A stretch of 64,000 bases of DNA from assembly GCA_036785325.1 (NCBI GenBank), contig JAXIVH010000162.1:124184-188183 (forward strand), read 5' to 3'. The notes below the pieces were generated by a model. The model was given only the letters and a program-made list of their open reading frames with translations, had not been told where the DNA came from and did no database searches. Below are positions 8,061 to 21,226 of this stretch, one piece after another (position 1 is the stretch's first letter; the number at the start of each line of letters is the position of its first letter). Both the position numbers and the translations under genes were made by a program. This stretch comes from Urophycis tenuis. Its lineage: Eukaryota > Chordata > Actinopteri > Gadiformes > Phycidae.

Positions 8061-9312
8061 TTTTTTTAAGCAACGCTGTCGGTAGAGATAACGTGAAGGA
8101 AAGTGCTTCAAAGATTGTTAATTTTTCCCGTTTTTACTTTTTTCTCATTTGCCAAACCATGAAGATTAATAAATGTTCTTACCCCCTCATCCTCAATGGC
8201 CCCATACAGTATTGGCTATTATTTGGATAATTATTTATTCGTTGACTTCTGGAATGCATTGCCCGCTCTACCAGCACATCCAAACATGGGACGTCTTTGC
8301 ATTACTTTGTTGACATTTTCGTTTGTGATTCTGTTTGATGGTGTCCATTTTTGTTTGACATTGCATTTGCTCTGCCGGGATTTGCCTTGCTTCTTTCTTC
8401 CTCCATTTTCTTTTATGTTTTTTTTCCCCCCACATTTGTTGTGAAAATCATAATGAGCTGAATGATCCTTAAACTGTAGTAAAAAGGCAATCAGGCATTT
8501 CACATTTGAACGAAAAACAGAATTAAGAGCAGAGCAAATTAATGACACTTTGGTCCATTCTAAAGGCTTGCACGACGACAATCACACCTAGAAAGTACAT
8601 TTCCTGAAGAAAATGTGAATTGGGCTAACTGACGGTAACCGAATGTATTGCTGAAGCAAAACTGCTCTGTGTTGCTTAATTCTAACGCACAATGCCATTC
8701 TTCCTTTGCCTGGGTCTTTTTTTATGATTGTCTGCATTGATGTTTGTGCTAGGGTGCACTAGGTCAGTGGTTCTCAACCCACTCCTCAAGGACCCCCTCC
8801 CCCCCTCCCCTCCAGTGGGGGAGAGGGGAGGCTGCGTGTGTATTGATTGTAACTGTCACTTTGTACCTAACTCTGCTTCTCTCCAAACTGCCACTATTCT
8901 CTATGAGGAAACTCAAATCTATCTATCTCAAAAAGTATACATGGCACAGCTTAGATATCTACACCGTAGGAATCCAGGGAAACAGACGAACAGTTTCTTA
9001 TACAATATGTCTGTGTAGCTTACAAATTTTAGGAGTATCGACAAATTAGGAAAAGGGTATGACTTTGAAATTACCAATTGCAACCTAGAGTGGAGCGTCC
9101 ATGTGTGTCTATTGGAAGAGTGAGTGTCAAACAAACATTAATAATTCAAAAACTATAAATGGTATCGCTTAGATATTTGAATGTGAGTGACAGCATGAAA
9201 ATATGAATCTTTTGATGTATATGTGAAAGTACTGTAATTGTAAAATTGTAGGAGTGGTGGCAGTTTACAATATGTGTGGATATTTTCAAATCACCAACTG
9301 CTAGCCCACTAA
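8061..9312. other. Intronic/intergenic sequence, little recognisable
   Basis: T-rich and A-rich unique sequence. Near 8764 the string cagtggttctcaaccc followed by caaggaccccc resembles a hAT terminus, but no partner end was found. A C-rich/G-rich foldback lies at about 8790-8830. No exon is supported. Confidence 0.4.
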
Positions 9313-9409
9313 TTAAAGGAAAATGCCACCATTTGTCGATACTGAACTATGTCCTTCTCTGATCTCAGATGAGTTGATACATACCTCTCTCACTTTCGTG
9401 CGTGCACTC

Positions 9410-10691
9410 AATGGCCCTCATTTATCAAACGAGCGTACGACAGAAAACGGGCGTAAAATGGACGTACGCTCATTTCCACGTTGAGCTTGGCATTTATCAA
9501 TTTGAACGTGAGCGCAGGCTGCGATGAAATCTCACGTCAGGTCTGAGCTCGTGTACGCAACTTTTTCGAGTGCGAACAGTGGCGAGACTGGTATATCCGC
9601 AAGAGTCGGACAACTTTTTCTTCACCTTATTCGGAATAAAATAACTTTAACGCAATGCAAACAATAGCCTATAGGTCAAATGTGAAATGTTTTAAGCTGG
9701 ATCAATTTAACATCAATTTTACATTTAATTAATTATTCAATTAATTATTTACCTCTTCCGTAGCCCGCTGAACATGGGACACACTGTTGACTGCAACAGT
9801 GATTTGTTTCCATAGCGTTTTTTTGCTTGCCTTTAATTAGATTAGATTAGATTCAACTTTATTGTCATTGTGCAGAGTACAAGTACAGGGACAACGAAAT
9901 GCAGTTGGCGTTCTAACCAGAAGTGCAAATGAGCGATAAAGGTGCGGGTTGAAATGCAGAAATGCAGAATAAGGTGCAGAGTAAAAAATTGAAAAACATG
10001 AAAGTAAAGTAGTTATTAAAGTGACAGTAAACAGTGCAGGTGGAGGTAGTGATCGTTGAGGTAGTAAACTGTTACTAACACTAGCAGAAACAGGCTGTAA
10101 AAAATGTTTTAAAAAATGTAAACAATGTACAGGTAGTGCGAGAAATAGTAATACAAGAAGTGTACAGGTGGTGCAATAGTGCGCTAGTGCAATACAACGG
10201 AACGGGTACAACAGATGAATGTGGATTGTATGGATATGGGGGTGGGGGGTGCAAAGGCAGTTAAGAATAAATAATACAATAAATAACATTACTATAAATA
10301 ATATGAAGTATGTCCAGGGGGGTGAGGGGTGGGGGTGCTGGGTGGGCAAGGGGTGAGTGTCCTGGGGGGGGGGGGGGGGGCGCATCCATAGGGCGCATCA
10401 ACAAGTGACACGAGTGTCTCCATTTCTGTTTCTGAAAAAATCCGCTTCTTCTTTGCCGTTGGATGTTTCTACATGTCGTAAAAGTTAGGGGCGAGACTTC
10501 TTTTATAGGGGCATGTTACATTAATTACGATCGATCTCAGCCGCCGTATTTATCAACACCAAGCTCCTTCGTACGCTGGGATTGGTGTGATACGACACGT
10601 TTCGTAAATCTTACGTGGGTCCTATCGTAAGATGAATCATGCGTTCAGATTTGCGCTCATTTCTACGTTTGTTTGATAAATGAGGGCCATT
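9410..10691. mobile_element. Terminal-inverted-repeat transposon nested in the foldback element
   Basis: Perfect 21-bp inverted ends: aatggccctcatttatcaaa(c) at 9410-9430 and its complement at 10671-10691. Arms beyond this are partly complementary (gcgtacg and cgctcatttccacg on the left, cgctcatttctacg on the right). It interrupts the left arm of the outer foldback element. Superfamily not assigned; the target duplication is ambiguous because the TIR itself begins AAT. No transposase ORF remains. Confidence 0.75.
9833..10375 (-). mobile_element. LINE 3' end inserted inside the nested transposon
   Basis: Read on the minus strand, this ends in a short (CTAAT)n tail. On the plus strand it begins attagattagattcaac followed by tttattgtcattgtgcagag and acaacgaaatgcag, a pattern typical of fish LINE 3' untranslated ends. 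It has no RT coding sequence. A G run at 10362-10380 marks the other side. Confidence 0.6.
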
Positions 10692-11310
10692 AGCTCTGGC
10701 GCACAGCCTACTTTGCTAGCATGTAGCTTGGCCCAGTATATTCCTTAGGATCCAAACGGGGGTGAAGTTAGAAGCGACCAAGCACTTCCACATTTTCCCT
10801 TTTTAAATACGGTTACATGAGTAGTTACACGACCCAAGTATGGTTACACAAAATGAAACATGGCAATTTTCTAAGCGGATAAAAAGGATAACTATAATGT
10901 ATGGCAAAATAACACCTGGGAGCACTTCGACGTCGGCACAGTAATATCATCACTCCTTAAAGATCCTCTCCCCCTCCCCCTGTTACTTCCGTCAATAGAA
11001 ACCAACGTGACTTTTTACTTCTACTACTACAGGTAGTGCAGGCGACGGTGTGCAGGTCACGTTGGTTAACTACTCATGTAACTATTCACGTAACCGTATT
11101 TAAATAGGGAAAACGTGGAAGTGCTTGGTTGCTTCTAACTTCACCCCCGATCCTAAGGAATATACGGGGCCAAGCTACATGCTATCGAAGTAGCGCTGCG
11201 CGCCAGAGCGATCGAGTGCACGCACAAAAGTGAGAGAGGTATGCATCAACTCATCTAAGATCAGAGAAGAACGTAGTTCAGCATGGACAAACGGTGGCAT
11301 TTTCCTTTAA

Positions 11311-13734
11311 CCCCAGTGAACAGCCATCAAAATTACTTAGTGCTTTTTTTACTTAAGAGTTGATTGCACTGAATGCAGTGAACACAAGCCATTGTGGACT
11401 GTCATGCTGCAGATGAAGGATCAAAGGGGAACAATGGATCCCTGATTATTAAAGAGACGTTTCCGGGGAACCAAGGTTGTTGTGGGAGGGCGGAGGCTGC
11501 TTTTTGAGGAACGCTGTAAAGTTTTGGTCTCCTCCATCCCCCTTGTGGGTCACTTTGTGAACGTGTTATTCAATTAAATGAGATTATAGACCTGTAATCC
11601 CTGTTTAAGTGGAGGGTCCTGCAACAAAGAATAATTCTAATAATATTTTTTGTCAATTAGCACTTTTAATCTGAAGTGACCTGACATTGAGTTTGTGGAT
11701 ACCGTGTCTGATCTAGGAGCAATTCAATTAATCTAGGAGTAATTTAATTAGCGTCACTAGGACATCAGAATGCAGTTTATTTGAGTCCATTTTATTCTTC
11801 AAACACTGGTATCAGTTTGCGTTTTTGAATTACTTTTTTGTTGTTTCACTCTGTCTCTCCATTTCAGCGATGTTAACCTTTCATTATATATAACCCAAAA
11901 TAGGTTGTCCGGTGAGCCGTTCATCCAGCTCTCCACCGTGGATGTCATTCATGCAACAGGGTTCTCTGGTCAACCCACAGCGGGAACCGCCTGCTGTTCT
12001 ATCGAGTCTCAGCATCGCAGTGACGTTGGGAAAGCTTGCATGCGGCATTCGCAGTCAGCATTAACGGTGATCCAGTAGATCTGAAGAGACTCCTCTAGCC
12101 ACCGAAATGTCACGAGATCGATTCAGGCTTATGTCCGATGTGCCGGGTGTAGTGCTGCGTATTAGAATTTAGAGTGGAGGCTGAGTTGAGCTGAACATAA
12201 AGCTTCACACTTTGTCTGGCTCCGTATGAGCAGACGTACTGACCCACGCGCGTGCACATTCATTCACACATTCATCTGTGCAAATTGAGCCGAATCCTTA
12301 AAGGAAGTCCACACTAGTCTGTGCTATCAGAATACCTAATAAGAATAAAGGGGTCAATCCATATCGAAAAAACCACTACATTACTTATAGAAAGACTCAT
12401 TTTAGAGTTTTAGGTTTCCCTTTAAACATTTGAGATGGAAGAAGATGGAGAGAGAGAGAGCTCAACTTTGCTTGATGTTCTGTTTAGATTTCACCAAAAC
12501 TGTAGGTTTTACATCAAAACTGTTCAATCTCAATCTCTCTCTAGAGCAGGCACTGAATTGCTCAATCAAAATGAATAAATAACCTTGCATTTGTCACAGG
12601 GAATTAAACAAAAGAAAAATTGATTATCTGAGACTATGTTGGATGAAGTGGGTTAACATATTCTCATACAATAGCTGGTGTGGTGACAGTTGGCCCTTGA
12701 AAAGTCTTGAGGTATGAAAAGGTATGAAGTATAATCATGTTATTGTAAAATATGTTTGAAATTAAGAAAAACTTTAACCTATGCCCTTTGATGTCAAAGT
12801 ATGATCCAGCAAGAAGTCTAACAAGATTGAATAAGATGGTTACATTTCTTCATGAATCCAAAAAAAAAAAGAAAATGTTATCACGTATCATCATCATGTT
12901 AAAACCTGTTAATGTTAAAAAATACCTGGTCATTGCCACGCATTCGGGGGGTTTTCTGGCTCCACACTAAGCCCGCCCTCCAAAGAAAAGTACATTTACT
13001 GACAGAAAAGTGGTCTATAGTGTGTGTTAAATTAAAAAAATTATAATCCACATATTTACTGTGATATGGCTGACATATTCGGCAATAATTGATCATCCAC
13101 AAGAACTGAGGCATTTTATGTTTGGTTCAAACTCTGAAGTTCTAATGAAGCCCGTCTAATGTACATAACTAATATCGCTCTCTTTTTAAAAGCCTTTCAT
13201 CTCTTTTCTATTTGAAGTCACATACATTTCAGAATATCAGGTTTCTTTTTATTTCTAAAAGTATTAGAAATTACTCTGGTTCTTTGGAGACATCAGTCCT
13301 TGCGTACAATGGGAGGTGCAAATTAATACGAGAGACTTTTTAGCCCAGTACAATATTTGCTCATCAAAATGACAGCAGTATAAGTAAACAGTGATTAGAG
13401 GATTTGTTTAATTACTATGGAGATGGGGAGGGACAAAAAGGAATTGGGGGATATTACGTGACTTTCTTGGCTAAGTATAGTATAATTAAAACTGATTATC
13501 CACAATAATAGGCCGCGCGTTTGGGGGATGTTTTTAAGTATGTATTTGATACGATAGCGTCACACAAACTCATTTTGAAAACGTGAAGACTAGCCTCCCA
13601 CTGTCAGCACTCTTTTCATAGTTCCCTGTTTTATTATTAGGATTCCTCTTTTTGTGGTCAAGTGAAGCATCTGTACACTTCATTTAGAATAAACAATGTG
13701 TTTTTGTTTGTTTGTTTGTTTGTGTTTCCCTTAG
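11311..13734 (+). other. Presumed last intron of the NCAM-like gene
   Basis: AT-rich unique sequence up to a pyrimidine-rich acceptor ending tttcccttag at 13734. I searched for the exon expected before the terminal NCAM exon and did not find one. A short GA run lies near 12450. Nothing else is supported. Confidence 0.4.
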
Positions 13735-13849
13735 GAAGTTACCACTGAAGGAGGAGAATGGGAAAGAGAGTCTGAAGCCGGACACCATTGAGATTAAAGT
13801 ACACGGGGAAAACAGCCACCACACAAAGCCAGATTCCAGCAAAGCATAA
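13735..13849 (+). CDS. ncam2: Terminal coding exon of an NCAM-family adhesion molecule (NCAM2-like)
   Basis: After the acceptor ...tttcccttag the exon adds one base to a split codon, then encodes 37 residues and a TAA stop (13847-13849). It begins KLPLKEENGKESLKP, contains the motif TIEIKV and ends SSKA. The Lys/Glu-rich, membrane-proximal style, the T-I-E-I-K-V motif and the SKA end are features I associate with the cytoplasmic tails of NCAM2 and its paralogue NCAM1. The family are Ig/fibronectin cell-adhesion proteins of neurons. Only this last piece is visible; the transmembrane and extracellular exons must lie upstream of the window. Identity comes from remembered motifs, not a search, so the choice between ncam2 and another ncam paralogue is tentative. 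Another frame is open for 18 codons but shorter. Confidence 0.65.
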
Positions 13850-13873
13850 ACCCTAAGCCCTGACTTAATGCCA

Positions 13874-14117
13874 CCACACACACACCCTCCCCCCCACACC
13901 CCCATGCACACACACACACACACACACACACATGCGCACACACACACGCACAACGCACACACACACACGCAGGCACACATGCACACACCCACACACGTAC
14001 ACACACGCACACACACACACAGACACTTACACGCACACACACATACACGCACACACACAAACACACACATGCACACAGCATGCACACACACACACACACA
14101 CACATACACACACAACC
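13874..14117. repeat. Imperfect (CA)n microsatellite with GC interruptions
   Basis: About 240 bp of CA repeats with GCAC, TAC and AGAC variants. It lies just downstream of the NCAM-like stop codon, so is probably transcribed. Confidence 0.95.
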
Positions 14118-16707
14118 CATCATCAAAAGAACATTCTGATTCAAAATATCCGAGAAAGCCCCAGATGAAAAAGAGGAAAAAATTACAGCTCTGGAAAATG
14201 AATGGAGGGAAAAGTAACCTTTATCTGTTTATAGAAATGCCCCCTGGTGAAGTCAGGTTTAAATACAAATACTAGAGGGGAAATGGAAAGAGGAAGAGCA
14301 AATCTGGTATTGTAAAAGAACCTTGACTGTTTTATTTCGCTGTTTCTTTTCCAAGATGGCGTCAGTGGCATCAGGCCCTGTTGATGATTGTACATTGCAA
14401 TATTATTTTTTATCGTTTGTTTTTTTTTGGGGGGGGGTAGTGGGGCTATTTTTTCAAATATTTTATCTCCGTTTGTCAACTTCATGCCATTGATATCCAC
14501 TGATTTTGTTTTTTTATCCGAACACAATGAATTGTATTCATTTTCAGCCCCACATAGTCATTATTGCACGTGACTGCACACAGCGTGTTTTCCTAATGAC
14601 CACGTACAGTACATACTGTACTGTTTGTTTATGCTTTTTCTGTAAGTATTCAAACATTACTTTCTCTGTGTGTTAAAATGATAATTACAAAAGATAATTA
14701 CAAATACTCTAAAGCTTTGTTGACTATCATCAGCTTATTACAAACATGGTCAGTTGTCCCTTTAATAGCAAGAGAGACAGATCCTTAAAAACAACGGATT
14801 TATTCCACATTCACAGCAGATTGCGACTTCAGGTACTTTCCAAACAAATTAGGTGATGTACGATAAGATACATTTTTTTCATCTTTCATCATCTATTGAA
14901 GCCTTACCGCCACCCTCACTATTTTATGATGTAAGAGTACTACTTCATACACATGATACACAATCACAGTCTGCAATGCCAACCTACTCTCTGCAAAAGA
15001 AACCTGCCAAAGTCGGCCGATCAACACAATTGGTCTGGGATTTGAGTTGGTCTCAATGGTCCGATACATAAGAATGACAACATCAGTTGTCAGTTGAAGA
15101 CACAGGCCGGGATTTTTTCCCAGCACGTGTATGGAGCAGTACTCTCATACAACTATAACTAAACAGTAAGATAAGAGTATATAGAGTTAGTAACTATATG
15201 TTGCGGAGGACCCAAGGAAGCGCAGGGTGTGAAGTTTTTTTGGATGAAGTTGTTTGGCAGCAAAAGCCCAAGCGATCAGTCCAAACAGGCAGGTTTTGAC
15301 CCAACATGAGGTCGTTTTAGAACATCACAAAGTGCGATGTTCCTATTTTAAGTATATGGAAAAATTCAACCCAGCAAAGCCGGCCAAAAGGAGATATCTT
15401 TTCTCTATGTAAATCCATAATTTAATGTCAGGTAATAGTGTGGTCCTTCAGTGGTTTCAATTTATTTATTTCAGTTATAACATGTGATCAGTTAGGTTTA
15501 TGCTTGTTGTGTACTTGAAAAAAAAAAACTATTGCACTCGCAAATGCACTGAAAGCTTGCTTGCAATTTAGATAAATTTGAGGCCCACAAAGGAACAGCC
15601 TATCACAAGGCCAGGAGACAAACTTTATTAAAATATTACACTTCAAAATCTGAAGTAGCACCAACGACATGGAAAGTCTTAAGGAACAAATAGTGAAATG
15701 GGAAATAGATAAAACTTAATTTTTCTCATAACCCATGTCGGAATTTATTTTGGTCAGACTGATGTTGGTATGTTTTGTACATAGGAAAAACAAAAAAGTA
15801 TTTTACAAAGCATTTTATGTAAATATGCCCTATTTTGTGAAAGTTTATCTATTCAAAAACGATTTTTTGTGTTTTGGTCCAAAGTTGGTGATTATGTAAC
15901 ATCGTTTTCTCTCAGTCACTTACTTATCTGTAAAAAAAATATATATATTTGAGGTCATAATGCTATTTGTGTGGCTTATTCCAGGGCCTATGCTACTGAA
16001 GCAATGTAGAATGTCAAATGAATCTTGATGGATGGATTTTCTTAACAAACAAAACGGTGTCACAGATTGTGTCAAAACGATGTCTCTACCCAAGCTTTCA
16101 GTAATGTTATGCCCCACCCCCACCTCCCATCCCAAATTAAGAAGTGGACTGGAGCATGACATTGAGTGTTTGAACTTTGCAGCAGTGGACCAGTAGTTAT
16201 ATTGCTGTGCTACAAATCATGGGAATTGTCGATGATTGTTGGTGGTTTCTGACTTCGACAGAGATTAACAAATGTGCGTCACTATTGATAAGAGAATTTG
16301 CTGCTGCAAGTCACCCTGAAAGCAGGTGCATTAGCATTTTCGTCATTGTAAACGAGAATGCTACCATAGCATGGAAATGCTAATGTAGAAACAAGCCTGG
16401 AAATGCTAACGTAGCATGTGCTCTCCAGTTACGTAAAGCCCTCTGTGAATGACCTTGTTGTGCCCAATTCTATCATCATCTGTTCATTATGATAAGCTAA
16501 CCGGCTTAGCCGGCGATTCTCTCAATGGAGGCAGGAAAGTATGTGGGAAAGAAAAAATCTTGCTCTCAGAATACGTTTGAAATGGGCAAATTCACCCGGT
16601 GGGCGGAAAAATCTAACATCAGGTTAACGGACAATGTGCAAAAAAAAGAAGAAGCCCAAGGTGCAGGGTTTATTGTGTCATGCTATGCTTACGTGTTAAT
16701 CTGTGTG

Positions 16708-16757
16708 GGTGTGCGTGCGTGCGCGTGTGTGTGTGTGTGTGTGCGCGAGTGCACGCA
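16708..16757. repeat. (GT)n/(GC) microsatellite
   Basis: A GTGCGTGC to GTGTGT array of about 45 bp inside the putative 3' untranslated region. Confidence 0.85.
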
Positions 16758-17787
16758 GGGTATGATTAGGTAGCTATGATTAGGTCTGGTCGGGGTTGCA
16801 TGTTGATAATACTTCAATGAGCTTACACTTGGGACCGGGTGCCTGTATGACATTACTTCGGCGTAGCGGCAGGAAGACGTAAACTAAAATGTCTTTCGAC
16901 GCCAAATCACACCCCAGGGGCCGAGGTACGGTGATCAACGCAAAAAAGAAAACCTCCCCCTCCCCTCATTAGCAGTGTGACTTTTCATATCCTCTGTACC
17001 AAAATGACACCCTGTGTATCCTGTACCTACTTCGGCGAAATCACACCCGGCTTTAATTTGACTGATTATTTCCCGAGTGCGTGGCCATCGTCGTGTAGAT
17101 CTCGGTTATTACTTCTCGTCCCTGCCGGGAACTCCCCGTAGAGGCGCCCCCTGAGTCCAGTGCAGGACTTTGACTGGTGGATCAGGAAAAACAGCCTAAA
17201 AAAAAAAAAAAAGTAAAAAAAAAAAAGAAGGGCTGATGCAGGTGGTGACAGTGATGAATGCCCATGGCGGGGAGCGCTCGGCAGCATGCATCTGCAACAC
17301 TCTCCACTGTCCCGCGGGCCCTCCTGGAAACAAAACCCTCATCAGCTTTTTTATCTGGCGTCCGCGACGCCATCGCCTCAGTGACTCCTGTCTCCGTTTG
17401 TTTTTGTTTGAGTTTTCAAGTCTCGGTGAGCTCTGCTTGTACGTGGCCATATATATAAAACGGCGTTATGTTTGAGGAAGTGGGTTGTTGCCTCCGTCTC
17501 TCAGATTGTAAATATATGGAGGTTGTTTGCCCCGCCCCCCCCCCCCGGCACTGCGCTCCAGCCTTTCTTTGTGTTCATCTCCCCCCCCCCCCCCCTTTGA
17601 TATTACTGTCTTTCTGGTAAGTCGAGGTTGATGGGGGTGAAAAGTTTGTGTCTGAGATAAACCGTTCCCCCCCCCCCCCCCCCCACTTCTGTTTGCTACT
17701 GGGTGTGCTCTGTGCGGAAAGCGGAGGTCTCTCAATGTCTCAATGTCTGTACCCGTGCCAACATTGTGTTGTTCATCTGCAGCTGTA

Positions 17788-17793
17788 AATAAA
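17788..17793 (+). terminator. Candidate polyadenylation signal AATAAA
   Basis: AATAAA is followed about 30 nt later by a GT-rich stretch (gagctgtgtgtgtgtgtg), the usual form of a vertebrate poly(A) site. It is the best candidate 3' end for the NCAM-like transcript. Confidence 0.45.
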
Positions 17794-17815
17794 CATGTTC
17801 TGGTAGAAGACAGTG

Positions 17816-19558
17816 GAGAGCTGTGTGTGTGTGTGTTCCTTGTTATTATTTTTGGGTTTAGTGGCAGAATCATCATGATTTTATTCATAAAGTCTAGAGT
17901 ATTTTGTTTCCGTAGGAATATATACTGTATCTATCGAAACAGTGGAACAAAAATGATCAATTACGATATGAACATTTAAAATGTAAACAGAGCATGAGTA
18001 ATCTACAAATAGCTTTTAATTAGCATGCAACTGAAGACAGCCGCTCTTTTTTATTATAGGGATAGTGATCATTTATTATTTAGAGTAAAACTGTCATTTG
18101 GACAAATAAAAAGACCACAGGAAAAAATAACAACCCAAAGAAAGAAAACTTAAACGATATTAAATTGACTCACGGCACATCCAGCTTCACTTCCTACCAA
18201 AGCTTTACCGGCTCCCTATAGCTCTTTTAGAGAAACACATTGAAACTTTCAGTCCTGTATCCCTCTCTGGGAACACACACACACACACACACTGGCTCCG
18301 ACATCATTTTGTTGACAAGGAAAGGAAATGCTAATTCATTTCTCACGGGAAGGATTAGAGGGGATTCTGTTTCATCTAAAATTCACTCTTTATTATGAGG
18401 CATGCAGGTGAATGAGTGGGTTTGTTCCAGGGATGGCATAATTATTGCAAACACACACTTTACTGCTTTACTGGTTTTCTGGTTCATTTCACTGGTTTCT
18501 GGTATGTAGTCTACTCACGATCCACAAGTGTTCATTCTTATGATGTAAAATGAGTACACATACGATACAGGTGCATCAAAAAGTAGAGTGCAAATCTTCC
18601 TCTATCTTCCTATGCCAAGAGAACTTAGCAATTTAATAATAATATTTATTTCCTACTATTTAGCGATTTACACACTTTTATCTTAAGAAAGAAGAACATT
18701 TTGAAAAACATCCCTTTAAATGGTGACTACTGGTTAAAGAAAATGGACAGATTGAGACTTACAAAATGAGTCTCAGTCTTACAAATGATATAACAATCAG
18801 ATTCAAGGCATCTGCTGAGCTCAGATCTTAATGTGCCTTAAACTGGGCAGAAACAAAGTTCATAATTTGTTCATTTTCAGCTTCATTTATCACGAGCCTT
18901 AGAAAAAATAAATGAAGTGGCACAATGCAGAAACATATTTCTTGAATCTAATTTATTTCACTAAGTATTAAAGTAAACTAGACAGATCTAATGGCACATT
19001 CTGATGCCGAGCATTTGATTTTTCTTGGCTTTTCAGAAAACAGTTCCAAGGCTAACAGATCATTTACTTGTGATATGGGGGTTGAGGTTGATACTGATGC
19101 ACAGACAAGTCGCCAAATGGTCCCCTATAATGTTGGGGGTAAACAGGATGGAGTAAACAGTCAAATCAGAGCCGGTTAATAAAGGATCTAGGATATTCTG
19201 TACTTTTATTTTAGCCTCACTTCAATAAAAATGTTGTCCGCATCACGTCTGGCTTCAATAAGTCACCTGTTGCAGCCTTTGAATACGATGATGAGGATTT
19301 CAAGTCACTCAACTTAAACAGTGACTTGTAGAAATGATACAAATAGCAGTAAGGAGAATAATAATTTCAAGATGACTTATGCTATTTGCCACAGAATGCA
19401 TATACAGGAGGGTAAGCATTGGAAAGATACATGAAGTCAATCTTTGACTTCATTAAAGCACCTACCTGTAGTCATCTCAAGAATGACCACAGACAGGCTG
19501 TGGACATTTTGGGTTTGAACCCAGAACCTCAGGGCTGGAATTCAACCACTGTAATATC
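17816..19558. other. Intergenic AT-rich sequence
   Basis: A short CA array lies at 18275-18291. Otherwise unique sequence with no exon or RNA gene that I can support. Confidence 0.45.
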
Positions 19559-19566
19559 ATCTAGAC

Positions 19567-20050
19567 CAGGGATCTCCAATGCGTCGCTCACGAACCACCA
19601 GCAGCTCGCAACCCCTTTCCAAGTAGCTCGCCAAAGGGTTAATTACATCCAATCAAATTCATAGATGTCCCACCCCCTTCTTACACAAAGTGATTATTTG
19701 CCAATTAGTAGTCAATCAACCAGTTGTGCTGCTGTCAAGGTTGATGAGTCAGTGGTGATGTGAGATGGGCAGTAACCATGGCCCTGGCATGTACTAATAA
19801 GAGGCTAAAAACATACTCTTTTCATGAAGAGTCAGAAACAAGAGTTTTGTTTCACAAACGTAACATGACGTGTTAATACAAAGTGTGAGTTGAGGACAGC
19901 CATATTTTGTAGATGTTCAGGCAAAGCAAGCTTATTCCATTTGTTTAGGTTAAAATAAGCTATGAGGATAAATGTTATATAAAACATGAGTAGCTCTTGG
20001 CTATTTCAATTTAGTTAAAGTAGCTCTCAAAGGAAAAAAGGTCCTCCCTG
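19567..20050. mobile_element. hAT-type non-autonomous element (484 bp)
   Basis: Ends are CAGGGATCTCC on the left and GTCCTCCCTG on the right. The flanking 8-mers are atctagac and gtctagac, matching at 7 of 8 positions, as expected for an old hAT 8-bp target duplication. The interior carries 'gtagctcgc'-type sequence and no transposase. Confidence 0.75.
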
Positions 20051-20058
20051 GTCTAGAC

Positions 20059-21194
20059 TGTTCCATATCAGACTGATACCACCTGTTGCCTCAGTATTGA
20101 TCACACCCATTGATTGTTCTCAAATACTGGGAAACGGGAAATTCTCGGAAATTGTTTTGTGAAACACCACCCAAACAATGCCAAATGAATGCACGTGAAT
20201 GTATATCAATAGTTGCAGCAACTACAACTACGCCCTTGCATCGCACAATGTGTAAACAGACGTGTTTACACATTTATAGCAACAGCGTCTGTTGTTCTGT
20301 CTGTGCCATACCGTGCCACACACCGACACACAAGTTCACACACACACACACGCACACACACCGTCAGTCGAAAAATGTTTTGGAATGTTGGCCTGCAGCC
20401 TTCACATTGCCCTGGAAGTAGAGTCCTCTACACAAACCCCCTCCCCCTTGTCTGTCCATAAGCTGCTTGGCCGGCTGCCATATGTGACTCTTAATCTACC
20501 TGCTTTCCAGAAGCTCCCCAGCCTAGGTGCCCCTCCTCATCTAGGAAAGATGGACAGAGGAGGTGAGAGAGAAAGGGGAGCAGAGAGGAAGAGAGAAGAA
20601 ACAGATGTGTGCCAGAGTTCTGGAAGATAAGGCGAGGCTTCTTGTTAAAAGTTAACTGGGAAGTGTTTCGGTGAATAGTGGACTTAACTCCTGCTGTTAA
20701 GTTAACTTTAAAAAATAAAGAAATGTACAAGTTTAGGACTGTGGAGAGTGTGGACTAGACACAATGGTAGATTTCACTGCTACAGTTAATTTAAAAAAAA
20801 AATACTTGTTAGTCTGGTACTTCAGTGGTTTTCTACAAAGAGCTTGGATTGGACTCTTACCTAAGGCCCACCTTGTCAAGTCCCACAAGAAATCCACTTT
20901 TTGCATAATTGACAAATGGGGATCACTTTTTCTCAGTTGAAAAGAGTTGTTATTTGTCTTGGGTGGGTTTATTCTTTTAAAGATAATAACTCTCCTTGAC
21001 ATTTACAAAAAAAAAGATTTATGGGCACTTCACATATCTAATTTTAGTTGCAATTAGGCTTCAGACAAACGTTTAATCTTGTGTTCTAGGCCTATGGGTC
21101 AAACATAAAAGCACATGCTGGCACATCTTGTTACACAATACATAAAGGCAGCATACTTTTTATTTAGCAGCCCTTTATTTCAGACACATGCAGG

Positions 21195-21226
<32 letters not shown>

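Larger units (their letters stand above)
9313..11310. mobile_element. TTAA-bounded foldback DNA transposon (T2/Kolobok-like MITE), interrupted
   Basis: The left edge ttaaaggaaaatgccacc and the right edge ggtggcattttcctttaa are inverted copies. Complementarity continues for about 230 bp per arm once the insertion at 9410-10691 is removed: the left arm resumes at 10692 with agctctggcgcacagcc and is mirrored down to about 11050. The TTAA edge followed by AGGAAA fits the TTAAAGGRR termini of T2-MITEs and Kolobok relatives. No transposase is encoded, so it is non-autonomous. Confidence 0.75.
13850..17815 (+). other. Putative 3' untranslated region of the NCAM-like gene
   Basis: No other gene is supported between the stop codon and a good polyadenylation signal at 17788. 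A CA array (13874-14117) begins 25 nt after the stop. The rest is AT-rich with A/T runs and becomes GC-richer after 17060, with C runs at 17526-17546, 17580-17595 and 17668-17684. Continuity as one untranslated region is inferred. Confidence 0.4.

Noticed and set aside
10050..10075. let-7-like string tgaggtagtaaactgt
   Set aside because: It lies in a LINE 3' end, differs from let-7 after the seed region, and no complementary arm is seen nearby.
9837..10385. 182-codon minus-strand open frame
   Set aside because: It lies in a LINE 3' untranslated segment, with a His/Pro/Leu-rich composition and no known domain.
20510..20561. Possible exon after ctgctttccag with a downstream gtgaga
   Set aside because: Short, no recognised protein, followed by GA-rich low-complexity sequence; not better than chance.
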